DNA from: Sphingomonas sp. IBVSS2
GTDB taxonomy: Bacteria; Pseudomonadota; Alphaproteobacteria; Sphingomonadales; Sphingomonadaceae
DNA: 64,000 nt
Assembly: GCF_002127225.1 (NCBI RefSeq)
Contig: NZ_NFUR01000007.1
Location: forward strand, 124,001 to 188,000
Direction: 5' to 3'
The position numbers were made by a program, and so were the translations under genes. The notes below the pieces were generated by a model. It worked only from the letters and a program-made list of their open reading frames with translations. It had not been told where the DNA came from and searched no databases. Position 1 is the first letter of the stretch; each line of letters starts with the position of its first letter. This document shows, one piece after another, positions 48,627-57,935 of the stretch.

Positions 48627-49654
48627 GCGCCGGCCCGGCTGCCGGCGACGTGCGCGCCCCAGACGGTGGCGATCACCACTAGCGCGCCGGTGAGCTGGTG
48701 GAGCGCGGCGAGCCAGATCGGCACCCCGGCCATCACCGTGGCGATGCCGAGCAGGATCTGGGTGCCGAAGGCGCTGTGGATCGCGATCGAGGCGCGGCGG
48801 CTCGTGGCGCGCACCTTGCGCGCGAGCAGGATCAGCCCGGCCACCGCCACCCAGGCCCACCAGCGATGGATGAAGTGCACCACGGCCGGGTCCGAGAAGA
48901 GGACATGGCCCAGGCTCGCACCCTGCTGGGTTGCCCCCGGGAAGAAATGGCCGTTCATCAGCGGCCATTGATCGGTCACCAGCCCCGCATCGAGCCCCGC
49001 GACCAGCGCGCCGTAGAAGAGTTGGACGAACAGCACGAGCAGCACGCCGGTGGCGAGGCCGGTCAGCCGGGCGGGCCGGGCCATCGGATTGCGGTTCAGC
49101 GCGAGCAGGTCGAGCGCGGTCCACACGATGCCGCCCAGCGTGAACAGGGCAGTGAGCAGGTGTGCGGCGAGCCAGAAATGGTCGACCGCGGTGCTGGTCT
49201 TGTTGAGCCCGGACTGGACCATCCACCAGCCGAGCGCACCCTGCAGCCCGCCCAGCGCGAGCAGCGCGGTCAGCCGCCAGCCATAGCCCTTGGGGATCGC
49301 GCGGCGGACGGCGAACCAGACGAGGGGCAGGAAGAAGGCGAGCCCGATCACCCGGCCGAGCAGCCGGTGGAGATATTCCCAGAAGAAGATGTTCTTGAAT
49401 TCGGCCAGGGTCATGCCGCGGTTCAGCTGCTGATACTGGCCGATCTGCTGATAATGGGCGAACTCGGCCTGCCACTGCGCATCGGTGAGCGGCGGGATCG
49501 CGCCCGACAGCGGCTTCCATTCGGTGATCGACAGGCCCGATTCCGTGAGACGGGTGATGCCGCCGATCACCACCATCAGCACGATCAGCGCCGCGACGGC
49601 GAACAGCCAATGGGCAAGGGCGCGAGGGCGGGCAGAGGCGGGAAGGGAAGTCAT
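48623..49654 (-). CDS. ctaA: Heme A synthase (COX15/CtaA)
   Basis: 343 residues, eight membrane helices. GGITRLTESGLSITEWKPLS, FWEYLHRLLGRVIGLAFFLP, FWLAAHLLTALFTLGGIVWT, HFIHRWWAWVAVAGLILLAR and LAALHQLTGALVVIATVWGA carry the four heme-binding His. It converts heme O to heme A for the aa3 oxidase. A 35-residue upstream extension is possible but lacks homology-like features. The end overlaps cutA. Confidence 0.95.
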   Translation of the reverse strand: MTSLPASARPRALAHWLFAVAALIVLMVVIGGITRLTESGLSITEWKPLSGAIPPLTDAQWQAEFAHYQQIGQYQQLNRGMTLAEFKNIFFWEYLHRLLGRVIGLAFFLPLVWFAVRRAIPKGYGWRLTALLALGGLQGALGWWMVQSGLNKTSTAVDHFWLAAHLLTALFTLGGIVWTALDLLALNRNPMARPARLTGLATGVLLVLFVQLFYGALVAGLDAGLVTDQWPLMNGHFFPGATQQGASLGHVLFSDPAVVHFIHRWWAWVAVAGLILLARKVRATSRRASIAIHSAFGTQILLGIATVMAGVPIWLAALHQLTGALVVIATVWGAHVAGSRAGA

Positions 49655-49745
49655 CTGGAGCACGCGGCGAGGTCTAGTGGCGATGCGCGGCCAAGGCGAG
49701 TCCCGATCCGGACCGATTTGACCATTGGCGGGGGAAGGCACGCCC

Positions 49746-49807
49746 ATGCGCGGAAGCAATGAGGTTAATCATTTTTAGGGATTCGTCTTCGCGCCGCTTC
49801 CGCGCAT
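49746..49807. other. Inverted repeat with perfect 12-bp arms upstream of the amidohydrolase
   Basis: ATGCGCGGAAGC (49746-49757) and GCTTCCGCGCAT (49796-49807) are exact complements. The 38-base loop is AT-rich and itself holds AATGA/TCATT (49758-49773). The element lies between divergent ctaA and the amidohydrolase, 38 bases ahead of the latter's ATG. Could be an operator or a structured leader. Confidence 0.6.
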
Positions 49808-49845
49808 AGTCGGCCCTTGAGGTCGAAGAACAGGGGGAAGGGGCA

Positions 49846-51390
49846 ATGACCCAGCGGTTGACACGGCGGCAGGCCATCGGCGGGGCCGTGGCGGCGGGCG
49901 GGCTGGCGAGCTGGCCCGGCCTGATCGCGCTGGCGGCCGAACCCGAGACGCTGTTCCGCGAAGTGCTGCTCGTCGACGGGACGGGCGCGGCGCCCCGGCT
50001 GGCCAATGTGCTGGTCGCCGGCGACCGGATCCTCGAGGTCGGGCCGCCTTCGGCCGGAGGGTCCGCGGTGCGGATCGTCGCCGGCGAGGGGCGCGTGCTC
50101 GCCCCGGGCTTCATCGACATGCACAGCCATGGCGATCCGCTGGACGACAGCTACGAAGCCTTTCTCGCGATGGGCGTCACCACGATCACGCTCGGCCAGG
50201 ACGGTAACGGCCCCCGGCTCGGCAAGGACCTCGATCCGCGGAGCTGGATGGCGGCCGTCGACCGGACGGCGATCGACCTCAACATCGCCCTGCTCGCCAG
50301 CCATGGCACGCTGCGGCGCGCGGCGGGCGTGGCGGACGCGGTTCGCCGCCCGGATGCGGCCGGGCTCGCGCGGATGGCGGCGCAGCTCGACGCCGAGCTG
50401 AAGGCCGGGGCGTTCGGCCTGTCCTATGGCCTGGAATATGTGCCGGGCATCTATTCGGAGACGCCCGAGCTGACCAATCTCGGCAAGGTGGTGGCGCGGT
50501 ACGGCGGCGTGGTGATGAGCCATATGCGCTCGGAGAATGACGAGGATATCAAGGCCTCGATCGACGAGCTGATCGCCTCGTCGCTGCCGGCGCGGCCGCA
50601 CATCTCGCATCTCAAGGTCGTCTTCGGCAAGGGTGAGGCGCGGGCGCGCGAGCTGCTCGCCTATCTGGCCGAGAAGCGCCGCCAGGGGATCGACCTGACC
50701 GCGGATCAATATCCGTACGAGGCCGGCTATACCGGCATCGCCATCCTCTTTCCCAAATGGGCGCTGCCGCCGACCGACTATGCCAAGGTGGTGGCCGAAC
50801 GGCGGCCGGAACTGCGCGACTATCTGGTGCAGCGCATGACCCGGCGCGGCGGGCCGGAGGCGCTGCTGATCGGCACCAGGCCCTATGCCGGCAAGACGCT
50901 GGCCCAGGCGGCGCAGGAGGCCGGGCTGCACTATGCGGATTTCCTGATCAAGATCGGCCCGCAGAGCGGATCGGGCGCGCATTTCACCCAGGACAAGGCG
51001 TTGCAGGACGTGCTGCTGGTCGATCCGCACGTGGCCTTCTCCACCGATGGCGGCCCGGGCATGCGCCATCCGCGCGCGACCGGCACCTATGCCAAGCTGG
51101 TCGAGGAATATGTGGTGCGCGACCGCAAGCTCGCGATCGAGGAGATGGTCCGCAAGGGCACCGGCTATCCCGCCCATATCCTGCGCCTGGGCGATCGCGG
51201 CGTGATCCGCGCCGGGGCGAAGGCCGACCTGATCCTGTTCGATCCGGCGAAGGTGAAGGCGCGCTCCACCTATGTCGATCCCTTTGCCAGGGCGGAGGGG
51301 TTCGACCTGGTGATGGTGAACGGCAAGCCCGCCTTCGAGGGCGGCGCGCGGGTGGGGAAGAGCGGGCGCCTGCTGCGGCGCGGCCGGTAG
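49846..51390 (+). CDS. Exported amidohydrolase, D-aminoacylase-like
   Basis: 514 residues. Leader with an RR pair, LTRRQAIGGAVAAGGLASWP, perhaps Tat. The metal motif FIDMHSHGDPLDD and SHMRSENDEDI, HISHLKVVFGKGEARA and FSTDGGPGMRHPR are the amidohydrolase signature of N-acyl-D-amino-acid deacylases. It would cut an N-acyl amide outside the cytoplasm. Neighbours downstream on the other strand are further amide hydrolases. Confidence 0.9.
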   Translation: MTQRLTRRQAIGGAVAAGGLASWPGLIALAAEPETLFREVLLVDGTGAAPRLANVLVAGDRILEVGPPSAGGSAVRIVAGEGRVLAPGFIDMHSHGDPLDDSYEAFLAMGVTTITLGQDGNGPRLGKDLDPRSWMAAVDRTAIDLNIALLASHGTLRRAAGVADAVRRPDAAGLARMAAQLDAELKAGAFGLSYGLEYVPGIYSETPELTNLGKVVARYGGVVMSHMRSENDEDIKASIDELIASSLPARPHISHLKVVFGKGEARARELLAYLAEKRRQGIDLTADQYPYEAGYTGIAILFPKWALPPTDYAKVVAERRPELRDYLVQRMTRRGGPEALLIGTRPYAGKTLAQAAQEAGLHYADFLIKIGPQSGSGAHFTQDKALQDVLLVDPHVAFSTDGGPGMRHPRATGTYAKLVEEYVVRDRKLAIEEMVRKGTGYPAHILRLGDRGVIRAGAKADLILFDPAKVKARSTYVDPFARAEGFDLVMVNGKPAFEGGARVGKSGRLLRRGR

Positions 51391-51406
51391 CTCCCCGCTA
51401 CCCCGG

Positions 51407-51426
51407 ATCCCCACCTTCGCGGGGAT
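51407..51426. repeat. ATCCCC/GGGGAT palindrome between convergent genes
   Basis: Six-base arms around an eight-base loop; same family as 9737-9759 and 55136-55164. Follows the amidohydrolase stop by 16 bases; the plus strand continues GACGAAAAAC. May serve as a transcription stop. Confidence 0.55.
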
Positions 51427-51448
51427 GACGAAAAACAGGGACGGTGCC

Positions 51449-52657
51449 CTATTTCCTGCCCTTCGCCGCCGCCTTGCAGAGGTTGTCGGTCGCCAGCGCG
51501 ATGCGCGATTCCGGCATGTTCCGGTTGCCCGGATCATTCTCCACGCCGCGCGTCTCGGTGTTGAAGGCGAGCAGGGTGCCCAGATGCTGGTCGGGGCACA
51601 GGCTCAGATAGGCGCGGAAGCCGTTCTGGTCGCCATTGTGCCCGACGATGCGGATGCCGTCGGTTTTGTCGAGGAAGAAGGACAGGCCGCTCCAGGTGGT
51701 CGGGGCCATCCGGCCCTGGGTGTAATCCTCGCCCGCGCTGATCACCGGCTGCCACATCTCGTCCAGCGAGGCGCGCTTGAGGACGAGGTCGTATTCGGCG
51801 GCGCGCTTCGGGTCGCCGAGTAGGAAGGCGACATATCTCGCCATGTCGGGCAGCGGCGCATTGAGCCCCCCGTTCGAGACGGTCACGCCGGTATCGGCGT
51901 CGAACGGGGCGGGCACCCGCTTGCCGCCCTGGATATAATAGCTGTGGGCGCGGTGGGGCAGGAGATAGGGCGGGGTGCGGTCGAAATAGCTCGATTGCAT
52001 GCCGAGCGGGCGCAGGATGTTCTTGTCGACATAGACTTCGAAATCCTCGCCCGAGAGCCGTTCGATCACCTGGCCGAGATAGACGATGCCGGGGTTGGAA
52101 TAGCCGAACCGGCTGCCCGGTTTGAACTGTACCTCGGTGTACGGGATCATCGCCTCGAGCTGCTTCCAGCCGGGGGGTTCGAAGGGCTGCCATGGCTTGT
52201 CGCGCCACGGCCAGGTGCCGTTCCGGAAGCCGGCGCTGTGGCTCATCAGCTGGCGGAGAGTGATCGCGCCCGGATCGCCGAACGGGTCGTGCACTCCGGC
52301 GAGCTCGGGGACGTAGCGGATGATCGGGTCGTCGAGCTTCAGCAGCCCGCGGTCGCGCAGCTGCATGATCGCGATGCCGGTCATCGTCTTGGTGATCGAC
52401 GCCCAATGGTAGATGGTGCGCGCATCGACCGGCACATGCGCATCGGCATCCTGCTCGCCGAGATGGTCGGCGACGATCGTCTGGCCGTCACGGATCACAT
52501 AGAAGCTGCTGCCGGCGATCCCGGCCTTGGCGACCTCGGCACGGTGGAGCGCGCGGAAATCGGCCACGGCCCTGTCGAACGCCTTGTCGAAGCCGCGATC
52601 CTGCGCCGCGGCCGGGGCGGCGGCGAGGGCGAGCAGGAGCAGGCCGGCGCGCCTCAT
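51449..52657 (-). CDS. Exported serine hydrolase, beta-lactamase/esterase (class C-like) family
   Basis: 402 residues with a signal peptide (MRRAGLLLLALAAAPAAAQ). Catalytic S-x-x-K is SITK (Ser87, Lys90) in HWASITKTMTGI; the YxN tyrosine is in RFGYSNPGIVYLG; a HNG motif (VGHNGDQNG) takes the place of KTG. Such proteins are esterases, D-aminopeptidases or beta-lactamase-like enzymes. Coupled (ATGA) to the penicillin acylase. Confidence 0.9.
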   Translation of the reverse strand: MRRAGLLLLALAAAPAAAQDRGFDKAFDRAVADFRALHRAEVAKAGIAGSSFYVIRDGQTIVADHLGEQDADAHVPVDARTIYHWASITKTMTGIAIMQLRDRGLLKLDDPIIRYVPELAGVHDPFGDPGAITLRQLMSHSAGFRNGTWPWRDKPWQPFEPPGWKQLEAMIPYTEVQFKPGSRFGYSNPGIVYLGQVIERLSGEDFEVYVDKNILRPLGMQSSYFDRTPPYLLPHRAHSYYIQGGKRVPAPFDADTGVTVSNGGLNAPLPDMARYVAFLLGDPKRAAEYDLVLKRASLDEMWQPVISAGEDYTQGRMAPTTWSGLSFFLDKTDGIRIVGHNGDQNGFRAYLSLCPDQHLGTLLAFNTETRGVENDPGNRNMPESRIALATDNLCKAAAKGRK

Positions 52658-55014
52658 GCCGGCCGCAGCGTGGTGCGTGAGGCCGCGCGGGCGTCCACCG
52701 CGGCGCGGCTGAACGGCATGGGCTGCATCCGGCCGTTCGCCCAGTTGCGATACTGGTCGCGATAATGCGGCGAGCGCGGGTCGATCGACTGGCCGGGCAG
52801 GAGGAGCATCAGCGAATTGTCCCATGCGCCGACGTCGATCACCTGGAGGTAGCTGGCGCCGCCGCCGACCTGCCAGCCAGGGCCGGCGCCGAGCCAGCGT
52901 GCCATCACCGTATAGCCGTCGCCGCCCGAGCCTTCGCCCTCGATCGCGGGGAAGGCCCTGGCGATGGCGGGGATCGCCGAGAGCGGATGGCGCAGGCGCA
53001 CCTGGTGGAGCGCGCCGTAACGCCAGGCGGCGGGATCGGGGCCGAGCTTTTCGCGAGTCACGGCCCAGCCGGCGGCCAGCGCCGCATCGAGCATCGCATC
53101 GCGCGCCGCGACCGGATCGGCGCCCAGCCGCGCGTCCGGCCTGGCCAGCGCGTCGAGCAGGATCGAAGGCGCGATGCCGGGGATCAGCCCCTTGGCGCGG
53201 GCCGGCACGATCGCGGCGAGCATGCGCTTGCCGGCCTCGCGCCACACAGCCTCGAACAGCGCGGCGGCGCCGCTGTCGCGATCGATCCGTGCGTCCCAGC
53301 CACGCAGCATGTCGACCGCGGGCCTGGCGGCGGGCGAGGGGGACTGGGGGAGCAGCGCGAGGAACTGGCGCGCCGGGGTAGAGAGCGTGTCGTGCTGGAG
53401 CGCCGCGCTGTCGGCCAATGTGTGCTTCGGCTGGGAGGATAGCACTTCGGCGATGCGATCGTAGCGATAGGGATCGCGGAAGGAGAAGGCGGGGATGCGG
53501 TCGCGCGGCCAGTCGGCGGGCAGGTTGTTCTGGTTGGCGGAGGCGAACCAGCCCTTGGCGGGATTGTAGGCGCTCGGCAGCGCTTCGAACTTGCGCATGC
53601 CGGTCCAGTCGTAGCGGCCGTCGCCGGGCACGGGGAGCAGCCCGTCGCCCCGTTTGCGTACCGGCACGAAGCCGATCACCTGCCAGCCGGTATTCCCGTC
53701 GACATCGGCATAGTGGAAGTTGGTGGGCGAGGGGTGGAGGGCGAAGGCCTTGCGCAGGCTTTCCCAGTCCCTGGCCAGGTTGATGGCGATCATCGCGAAG
53801 GCGCCGTCGCCGCCTGGCTGCATCGCGATCGTGGCGAGCGCGGTCGCGCGGCGCTTCGCGGGATCGTGCGCGATCACCGGGCCCTGCACCGAATAGCGCA
53901 GCGTCACCGTGACGGGCGCGCCGTCCTTCACCGCGATCGCTTCCTCCACCTTGTCGAACCGCTTCCAGCCGCCGTCGTGGCGATAGCGCTCGGGGTCCGT
54001 CGGATCGAGCTCGAGGACGAACAGGTCGCCCTGGTCGATATGGAAGTTGGTGCGGCCGAAGGCGAAGCGATCGGTATGGCCCTGCATGATGCCGGGCAGG
54101 CCGGGCGCGCCGCCGCCGATCAGATCGAGCCCCGGCGCGGTCAGGTGGGCGACGTGGCGCGGGCCGAACCCGCCGATGCCGAGGTGCGGATCATTGGCCA
54201 GGATCGGCCGGCCGGTGGCAGTGCGCGACGGCGACACCGTCCAGGCGTTGCTGCCCGCATTGGCGCGCTCGGCAGAGGCGGCGGCCGGGTCCTGGCCGGT
54301 AAGCTCGGCCCAGGGCAGGCTGTCGATGTTGAGCACGCCCAGATCCGCCGTGCTCACCGCCGCGGCGTCGAGCCCGTCGGGCACCTTCATCGTCCAGGCC
54401 GGGCGAAGCGGCGCGACGATCGCATCGAGATCGAGCAGCCCCAGGGCGGCGAGGCGGGCACGGCGGATCTCGTCGTCGACATTGCCGCTCGAGGCTTCGC
54501 GGGCGCGCACCAGGTCGCGCAGGTCCCAGCGGATCGGGACGATCTGGAGTATGCGATATTCGAGCGGCAGCAGCGCGGGATCGGCGATCACTTCGTCGAT
54601 GCGCGCATTGATGCCGGCGACATAAGCCTGGGCGCAGGCCAGCACATCGGCGGGCACGCGGCGCAGCTCGGCATCGATGTCGCCGCGATAGTGGAAGAGG
54701 CGGGCATTGGCGTCGTGCCGGGCGAAGCGCGCGCCGAACGCCTCGGCGAGCCGGCCCATCTCGCGGCGATGCGACAGGTCGATCTGGAACAGCCGGTCGC
54801 GCGCGACGACATAGCCCTGGCCGAAAAAGGCATCGGGGATGGTCGTGGCGCGGATGTGCGGCGTGCCCCATTCGTCGTCGACGATCTCGATCGGCGCGCT
54901 TGCCCCGCGCACGCTCTGCTGCTTCGCGGCGACCAGCCGGGGATTCGCCACGGCGGCGGCGCCGGTGAGCAGCGCCGTGGTCGAGCTCAGCAGGAAGGCA
55001 CGGCGATTCAGCAT
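52654..55014 (-). CDS. Penicillin acylase family protein (Ntn hydrolase)
   Basis: 786 residues with a leader (MLNRRAFLLSSTTALLTGAA). The self-cleaving motif is NAGSNAWTVSPSRTATGRPI, where the Ser (about 254) becomes the N-terminal nucleophile of the beta chain. The alpha chain precedes it, with IVDDEWGTPHIRATTIPDAF. Family members cut penicillin G, glutaryl compounds or acyl-homoserine lactones. Together with the next gene and the amidohydrolase it forms a set for N-acyl compounds. The ATG has GGGGAAT upstream. Confidence 0.93.
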   Translation of the reverse strand: MLNRRAFLLSSTTALLTGAAAVANPRLVAAKQQSVRGASAPIEIVDDEWGTPHIRATTIPDAFFGQGYVVARDRLFQIDLSHRREMGRLAEAFGARFARHDANARLFHYRGDIDAELRRVPADVLACAQAYVAGINARIDEVIADPALLPLEYRILQIVPIRWDLRDLVRAREASSGNVDDEIRRARLAALGLLDLDAIVAPLRPAWTMKVPDGLDAAAVSTADLGVLNIDSLPWAELTGQDPAAASAERANAGSNAWTVSPSRTATGRPILANDPHLGIGGFGPRHVAHLTAPGLDLIGGGAPGLPGIMQGHTDRFAFGRTNFHIDQGDLFVLELDPTDPERYRHDGGWKRFDKVEEAIAVKDGAPVTVTLRYSVQGPVIAHDPAKRRATALATIAMQPGGDGAFAMIAINLARDWESLRKAFALHPSPTNFHYADVDGNTGWQVIGFVPVRKRGDGLLPVPGDGRYDWTGMRKFEALPSAYNPAKGWFASANQNNLPADWPRDRIPAFSFRDPYRYDRIAEVLSSQPKHTLADSAALQHDTLSTPARQFLALLPQSPSPAARPAVDMLRGWDARIDRDSGAAALFEAVWREAGKRMLAAIVPARAKGLIPGIAPSILLDALARPDARLGADPVAARDAMLDAALAAGWAVTREKLGPDPAAWRYGALHQVRLRHPLSAIPAIARAFPAIEGEGSGGDGYTVMARWLGAGPGWQVGGGASYLQVIDVGAWDNSLMLLLPGQSIDPRSPHYRDQYRNWANGRMQPMPFSRAAVDARAASRTTLRPA

Positions 55015-55109
55015 TGGATATTCCCCGGATGGCGCTTTGGCGCGGAGGGTGGTCCGGGCAAATGCGGCTGTCCATCGGAACATAGGTTCGACGGACATAA
55101 CCTGGGGCT

Positions 55110-55322
55110 ATTGGGGAGGAGGCAGTCCCCAATATCCGTCATCCCCGCCTGCACGGGATGACGGAACCAGGGGCAATCGACATTCAGGCTAGGGGAGCGG
55201 TTTGGCGTGCCGGAAGACTTCGAACCAACCTCCTTCGTCACCCTGAACTTGTTTCAGGGTCCAGCGTGCCACCGGCGATTCCCTGGTGGAGAATTGGATG
55301 CTGAAACAAGTTCAGCATGACG
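55110..55322. repeat. Cluster of four palindromes in a 415-base gap
   Basis: ATTGGGGA/TCCCCAAT (55110-55133); CCGTCATCCC/GGGATGACGG (55136-55164); ACCCTGAA/TTCAGGGT (55240-55260); ATGCTGAA/TTCAGCAT (55298-55318). The last two share CTTGTTTCAG in opposite orientation, like a paired BIME unit. The rest of the gap (55015-55429) shows no gene. Confidence 0.65.
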
Positions 55323-55429
55323 GAAGGGTGAGGCCGCGACGTTCAACTTCCTCCCTCGCCACTGGGGGTGAAAGGGACAGAGCTGAATGTCGATCCCGCC
55401 TGGTGTTCAGAGGCGCGCCTGGGCTTGCG

Positions 55430-57355
55430 TCAGGCCCGCGCCCCGTCCGCCGCCACCGCTTCGTTCCAGCGCAGCGCCTTCAGCACCGTGTCGACGATGT
55501 TCTCGGCATTGAGGCCGGCCTCGGCATATTGCAGCTCGGGCTTGTCCTGGTCCTGGAACAGGTCCGGCAGGCGCATCGTGCGCAGCTTGAGGCCCGCATC
55601 GATCAGGCCCTGGTCGCTCGCCATGGTGAGGACGTGCGCGCCCAGGCCGCCGATCGCCCCTTCCTCGATCGTCACCGCCACCTCATGCGTGGCGAGCAGG
55701 CGGCGGATCAGTTCCTCGTCCAGCGGCTTGGCGAAGCGCAGGTCAGCGACGGTGGTCGAGAGCCCCCTGGCCTCGAGCGTGTCGGCTGCCTTCAGCGCTT
55801 CGGCCAGACGGGTGCCGAGCGAGAGGATCGCCACGGTCTTGCCCTCGCGGACGATGCGGCCCTTGCCGATCTCCAGCCGCTGCGGAACTTGCGGAAGCGC
55901 CACGCCGGTGCCGTTGCCGCGTGGATAGCGCAGCGCGATCGGGCCGCTGTCGTGCAGCACGGCGGTGTGGGTCATGTGGACCAGCTCGGCCTCGTCGGCC
56001 GCGGCCATCACCACCATATTGGGCAGGGTGGCGAGATAGGTGATGTCGAAGCTGCCGGCATGGGTCGCGCCATCGGCGCCGACCAGCCCCGCGCGGTCGA
56101 TCGCGAAGCGCACCGGCAGGTTCTGGATCGCCACGTCGTGCACGACCTGGTCATAGGCGCGCTGCAGGAAGGTCGAGTAGATCGCGCAGAAGGGGCGCAT
56201 ACCCTGCGCCGCCAGCCCGGCGGCGAAAGTCACCGCATGCTGCTCGGCGATGCCGACGTCGAAGGTGCGGTCCGGATAGGCTCTGGCGAAACGGTCCACG
56301 CCGGTGCCCGAGGGCATGGCGGCGGTGATCGCGACGATCCGGGGATCCTGCTCGGCGTCCTTGATCAGCTGGTCGGCGAAGACGTTCTGATAGGCAGGCG
56401 GGCCCGGCGGCGCCTTGGCCTGGGTGCCGGTGATCACGTCGAACTTCTGGACGCCGTGATATTTGTCCGCCGCCGCCTCGGCCGGGGCATAGCCCTTGCC
56501 CTTCTTGGTGACGACATGGACGAGGATGGGGCCTTCCTCGGCATCGCGGACATTTTCCAGCACCGGGATCAGATGCTCGAGATTATGGCCGTCGATCGGG
56601 CCGACATAATAGAAGCCCAGCTCCTCGAAGAGCGTGCCGCCGGTGACGAGGCCGCGGGCGAACTCCTCGGTCTTGCCGGCCGCCGCGGTCAGGCGGCGCG
56701 AGAATTTGCGGATCGCCCGCTTGGCGAGGCTGCGCAGGCCCAGATATTCGGACGACGAGACCATCCGCGCGAGATAGGCGGAGAGCCCGCCCACCGGCGG
56801 CGCGATCGACATGTCGTTGTCGTTGAGGATCACCACCAGCCGGTTGCCCGCGGCCTCGGCATTGTTCATCGCCTCATAGGCCATGCCCGCGCTCATCGCG
56901 CCGTCGCCGATCACCGCGATGCCCTTGCCCGGCTTGTCCGAGAGCTTGTTGGCGATCGCGAAGCCCAGCGCGGCGCTGATCGAAGTCGAGCTATGGGCGG
57001 CGCCGAACGGGTCGTACTCGCTCTCGCTGCGCTTGGTGAAGCCCGACAGGCCGCCGCCCTGGCGCAGCGTGCGGATGCGGTCGCGGCGGCCGGTGAGGAT
57101 CTTGTGCGGATAGCATTGGTGCCCGACGTCCCAGATCAGCCGGTCGTCGGGCGTGTTGAAGACGTAATGGATGGCGACGGTCAGCTCGACGACGCCGAGC
57201 CCGGAGCCGAGATGCCCACCGGTCGAGCCCACGGCCGAGATCGTCTCCGCGCGCAGTTCGTCGGCGAGCTGGCGAAGCTGCTTCGGATCGAGCTTGCGCA
57301 GGTCCTCGGGCGTATCGACGGTATCGAGCAGCGGCGTGCTGGGTAGATCGGCCAT
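55430..57355 (-). CDS. dxs: 1-deoxy-D-xylulose-5-phosphate synthase
   Basis: 641 residues. TPP-binding GDGAMSAGMAYEAMNNAEAA, the start GTGGHLGSGLGVVELTVAIH-like segment near 44-63, DVGIAEQHAVTFAAGLAAQG (catalytic Glu) and RAGLVGADGATHAGSFD are present. First enzyme of the MEP isoprenoid pathway, from pyruvate and glyceraldehyde 3-phosphate. Stand-alone gene, with the Zur-like gene upstream on the same strand, 84 bases away. Confidence 0.97.
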   Translation of the reverse strand: MADLPSTPLLDTVDTPEDLRKLDPKQLRQLADELRAETISAVGSTGGHLGSGLGVVELTVAIHYVFNTPDDRLIWDVGHQCYPHKILTGRRDRIRTLRQGGGLSGFTKRSESEYDPFGAAHSSTSISAALGFAIANKLSDKPGKGIAVIGDGAMSAGMAYEAMNNAEAAGNRLVVILNDNDMSIAPPVGGLSAYLARMVSSSEYLGLRSLAKRAIRKFSRRLTAAAGKTEEFARGLVTGGTLFEELGFYYVGPIDGHNLEHLIPVLENVRDAEEGPILVHVVTKKGKGYAPAEAAADKYHGVQKFDVITGTQAKAPPGPPAYQNVFADQLIKDAEQDPRIVAITAAMPSGTGVDRFARAYPDRTFDVGIAEQHAVTFAAGLAAQGMRPFCAIYSTFLQRAYDQVVHDVAIQNLPVRFAIDRAGLVGADGATHAGSFDITYLATLPNMVVMAAADEAELVHMTHTAVLHDSGPIALRYPRGNGTGVALPQVPQRLEIGKGRIVREGKTVAILSLGTRLAEALKAADTLEARGLSTTVADLRFAKPLDEELIRRLLATHEVAVTIEEGAIGGLGAHVLTMASDQGLIDAGLKLRTMRLPDLFQDQDKPELQYAEAGLNAENIVDTVLKALRWNEAVAADGARA

Positions 57356-57439
57356 CCAACTGCCCTTACTCTTCCGATTCCGGGAAGTCGAACCTTGCGC
57401 GTGTGGATTTTGCGTGCAGGCGCCGTGCAGGAGGGGCGA

Positions 57440-57898
57440 TCAGTCGCAATCCGCGCATTTGCCGCGCACTTCGATCACCGGGCGCTCGGGCGAAAAGCCC
57501 ATGTCCTTGGCGGCGGCGCGCACCGTCCGGGTGATCGAGTCGTCGTCGATGTGCGTGGTCTGGCCGCAATTGTCGCAGACCAGGAAGATGCAGTCGTGCA
57601 GGCAGTCGGGATGGGTGTTCGCCATATAGGCGTTGGCGCTTTCCACCCGCCGCGCGAGATTGGCGCCGACGAACAGGTCGAGAATGCGGTAGACGCTGTT
57701 GGCGGCCACCCGGCGCCCCTCCGCCCGGGAGACGGCCTCGGCAATGTCATAGGCCGAGGCGGGCTTGTCGAAGCCCGCCAGCGCTTCGAACACCCGCTCG
57801 CGCATCGTCGTCCATTGCTCGCCGGATTTCTCCAGCGTCGCCTGGGCGGCCTTGGTCAGGTCGTTGCCGTGATGCTCGTGATGGTCGTGCGCGTGCAT
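57440..57898 (-). CDS. zur: Zur-like Fur-family zinc regulator
   Basis: 152 residues. N-terminus His-rich (MHAHDHHEHHGNDLTKAAQA), then the Fur winged helix (ERVFEALAGFDKPASAYDIA) and the zinc-binding dimer domain with CDNCGQ and the C-terminal CADCD. The two CxxC pairs plus His-rich end suit Zur more than Fur. Start ATG at the His tract; an upstream ATG adds 22 unlikely residues. Co-oriented with the MerC gene upstream (37 bases). Confidence 0.85.
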   Translation of the reverse strand: MHAHDHHEHHGNDLTKAAQATLEKSGEQWTTMRERVFEALAGFDKPASAYDIAEAVSRAEGRRVAANSVYRILDLFVGANLARRVESANAYMANTHPDCLHDCIFLVCDNCGQTTHIDDDSITRTVRAAAKDMGFSPERPVIEVRGKCADCD

Positions 57899-57935
57899 GG
57901 ATATTATGTAGGCCCGCAGGCCCCTCGCGGCAAGT

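Noticed and set aside
49655..49845. Riboswitch upstream of the amidohydrolase
   Set aside because: The inverted repeat does not match any riboswitch core I know; listed as an unexplained element.
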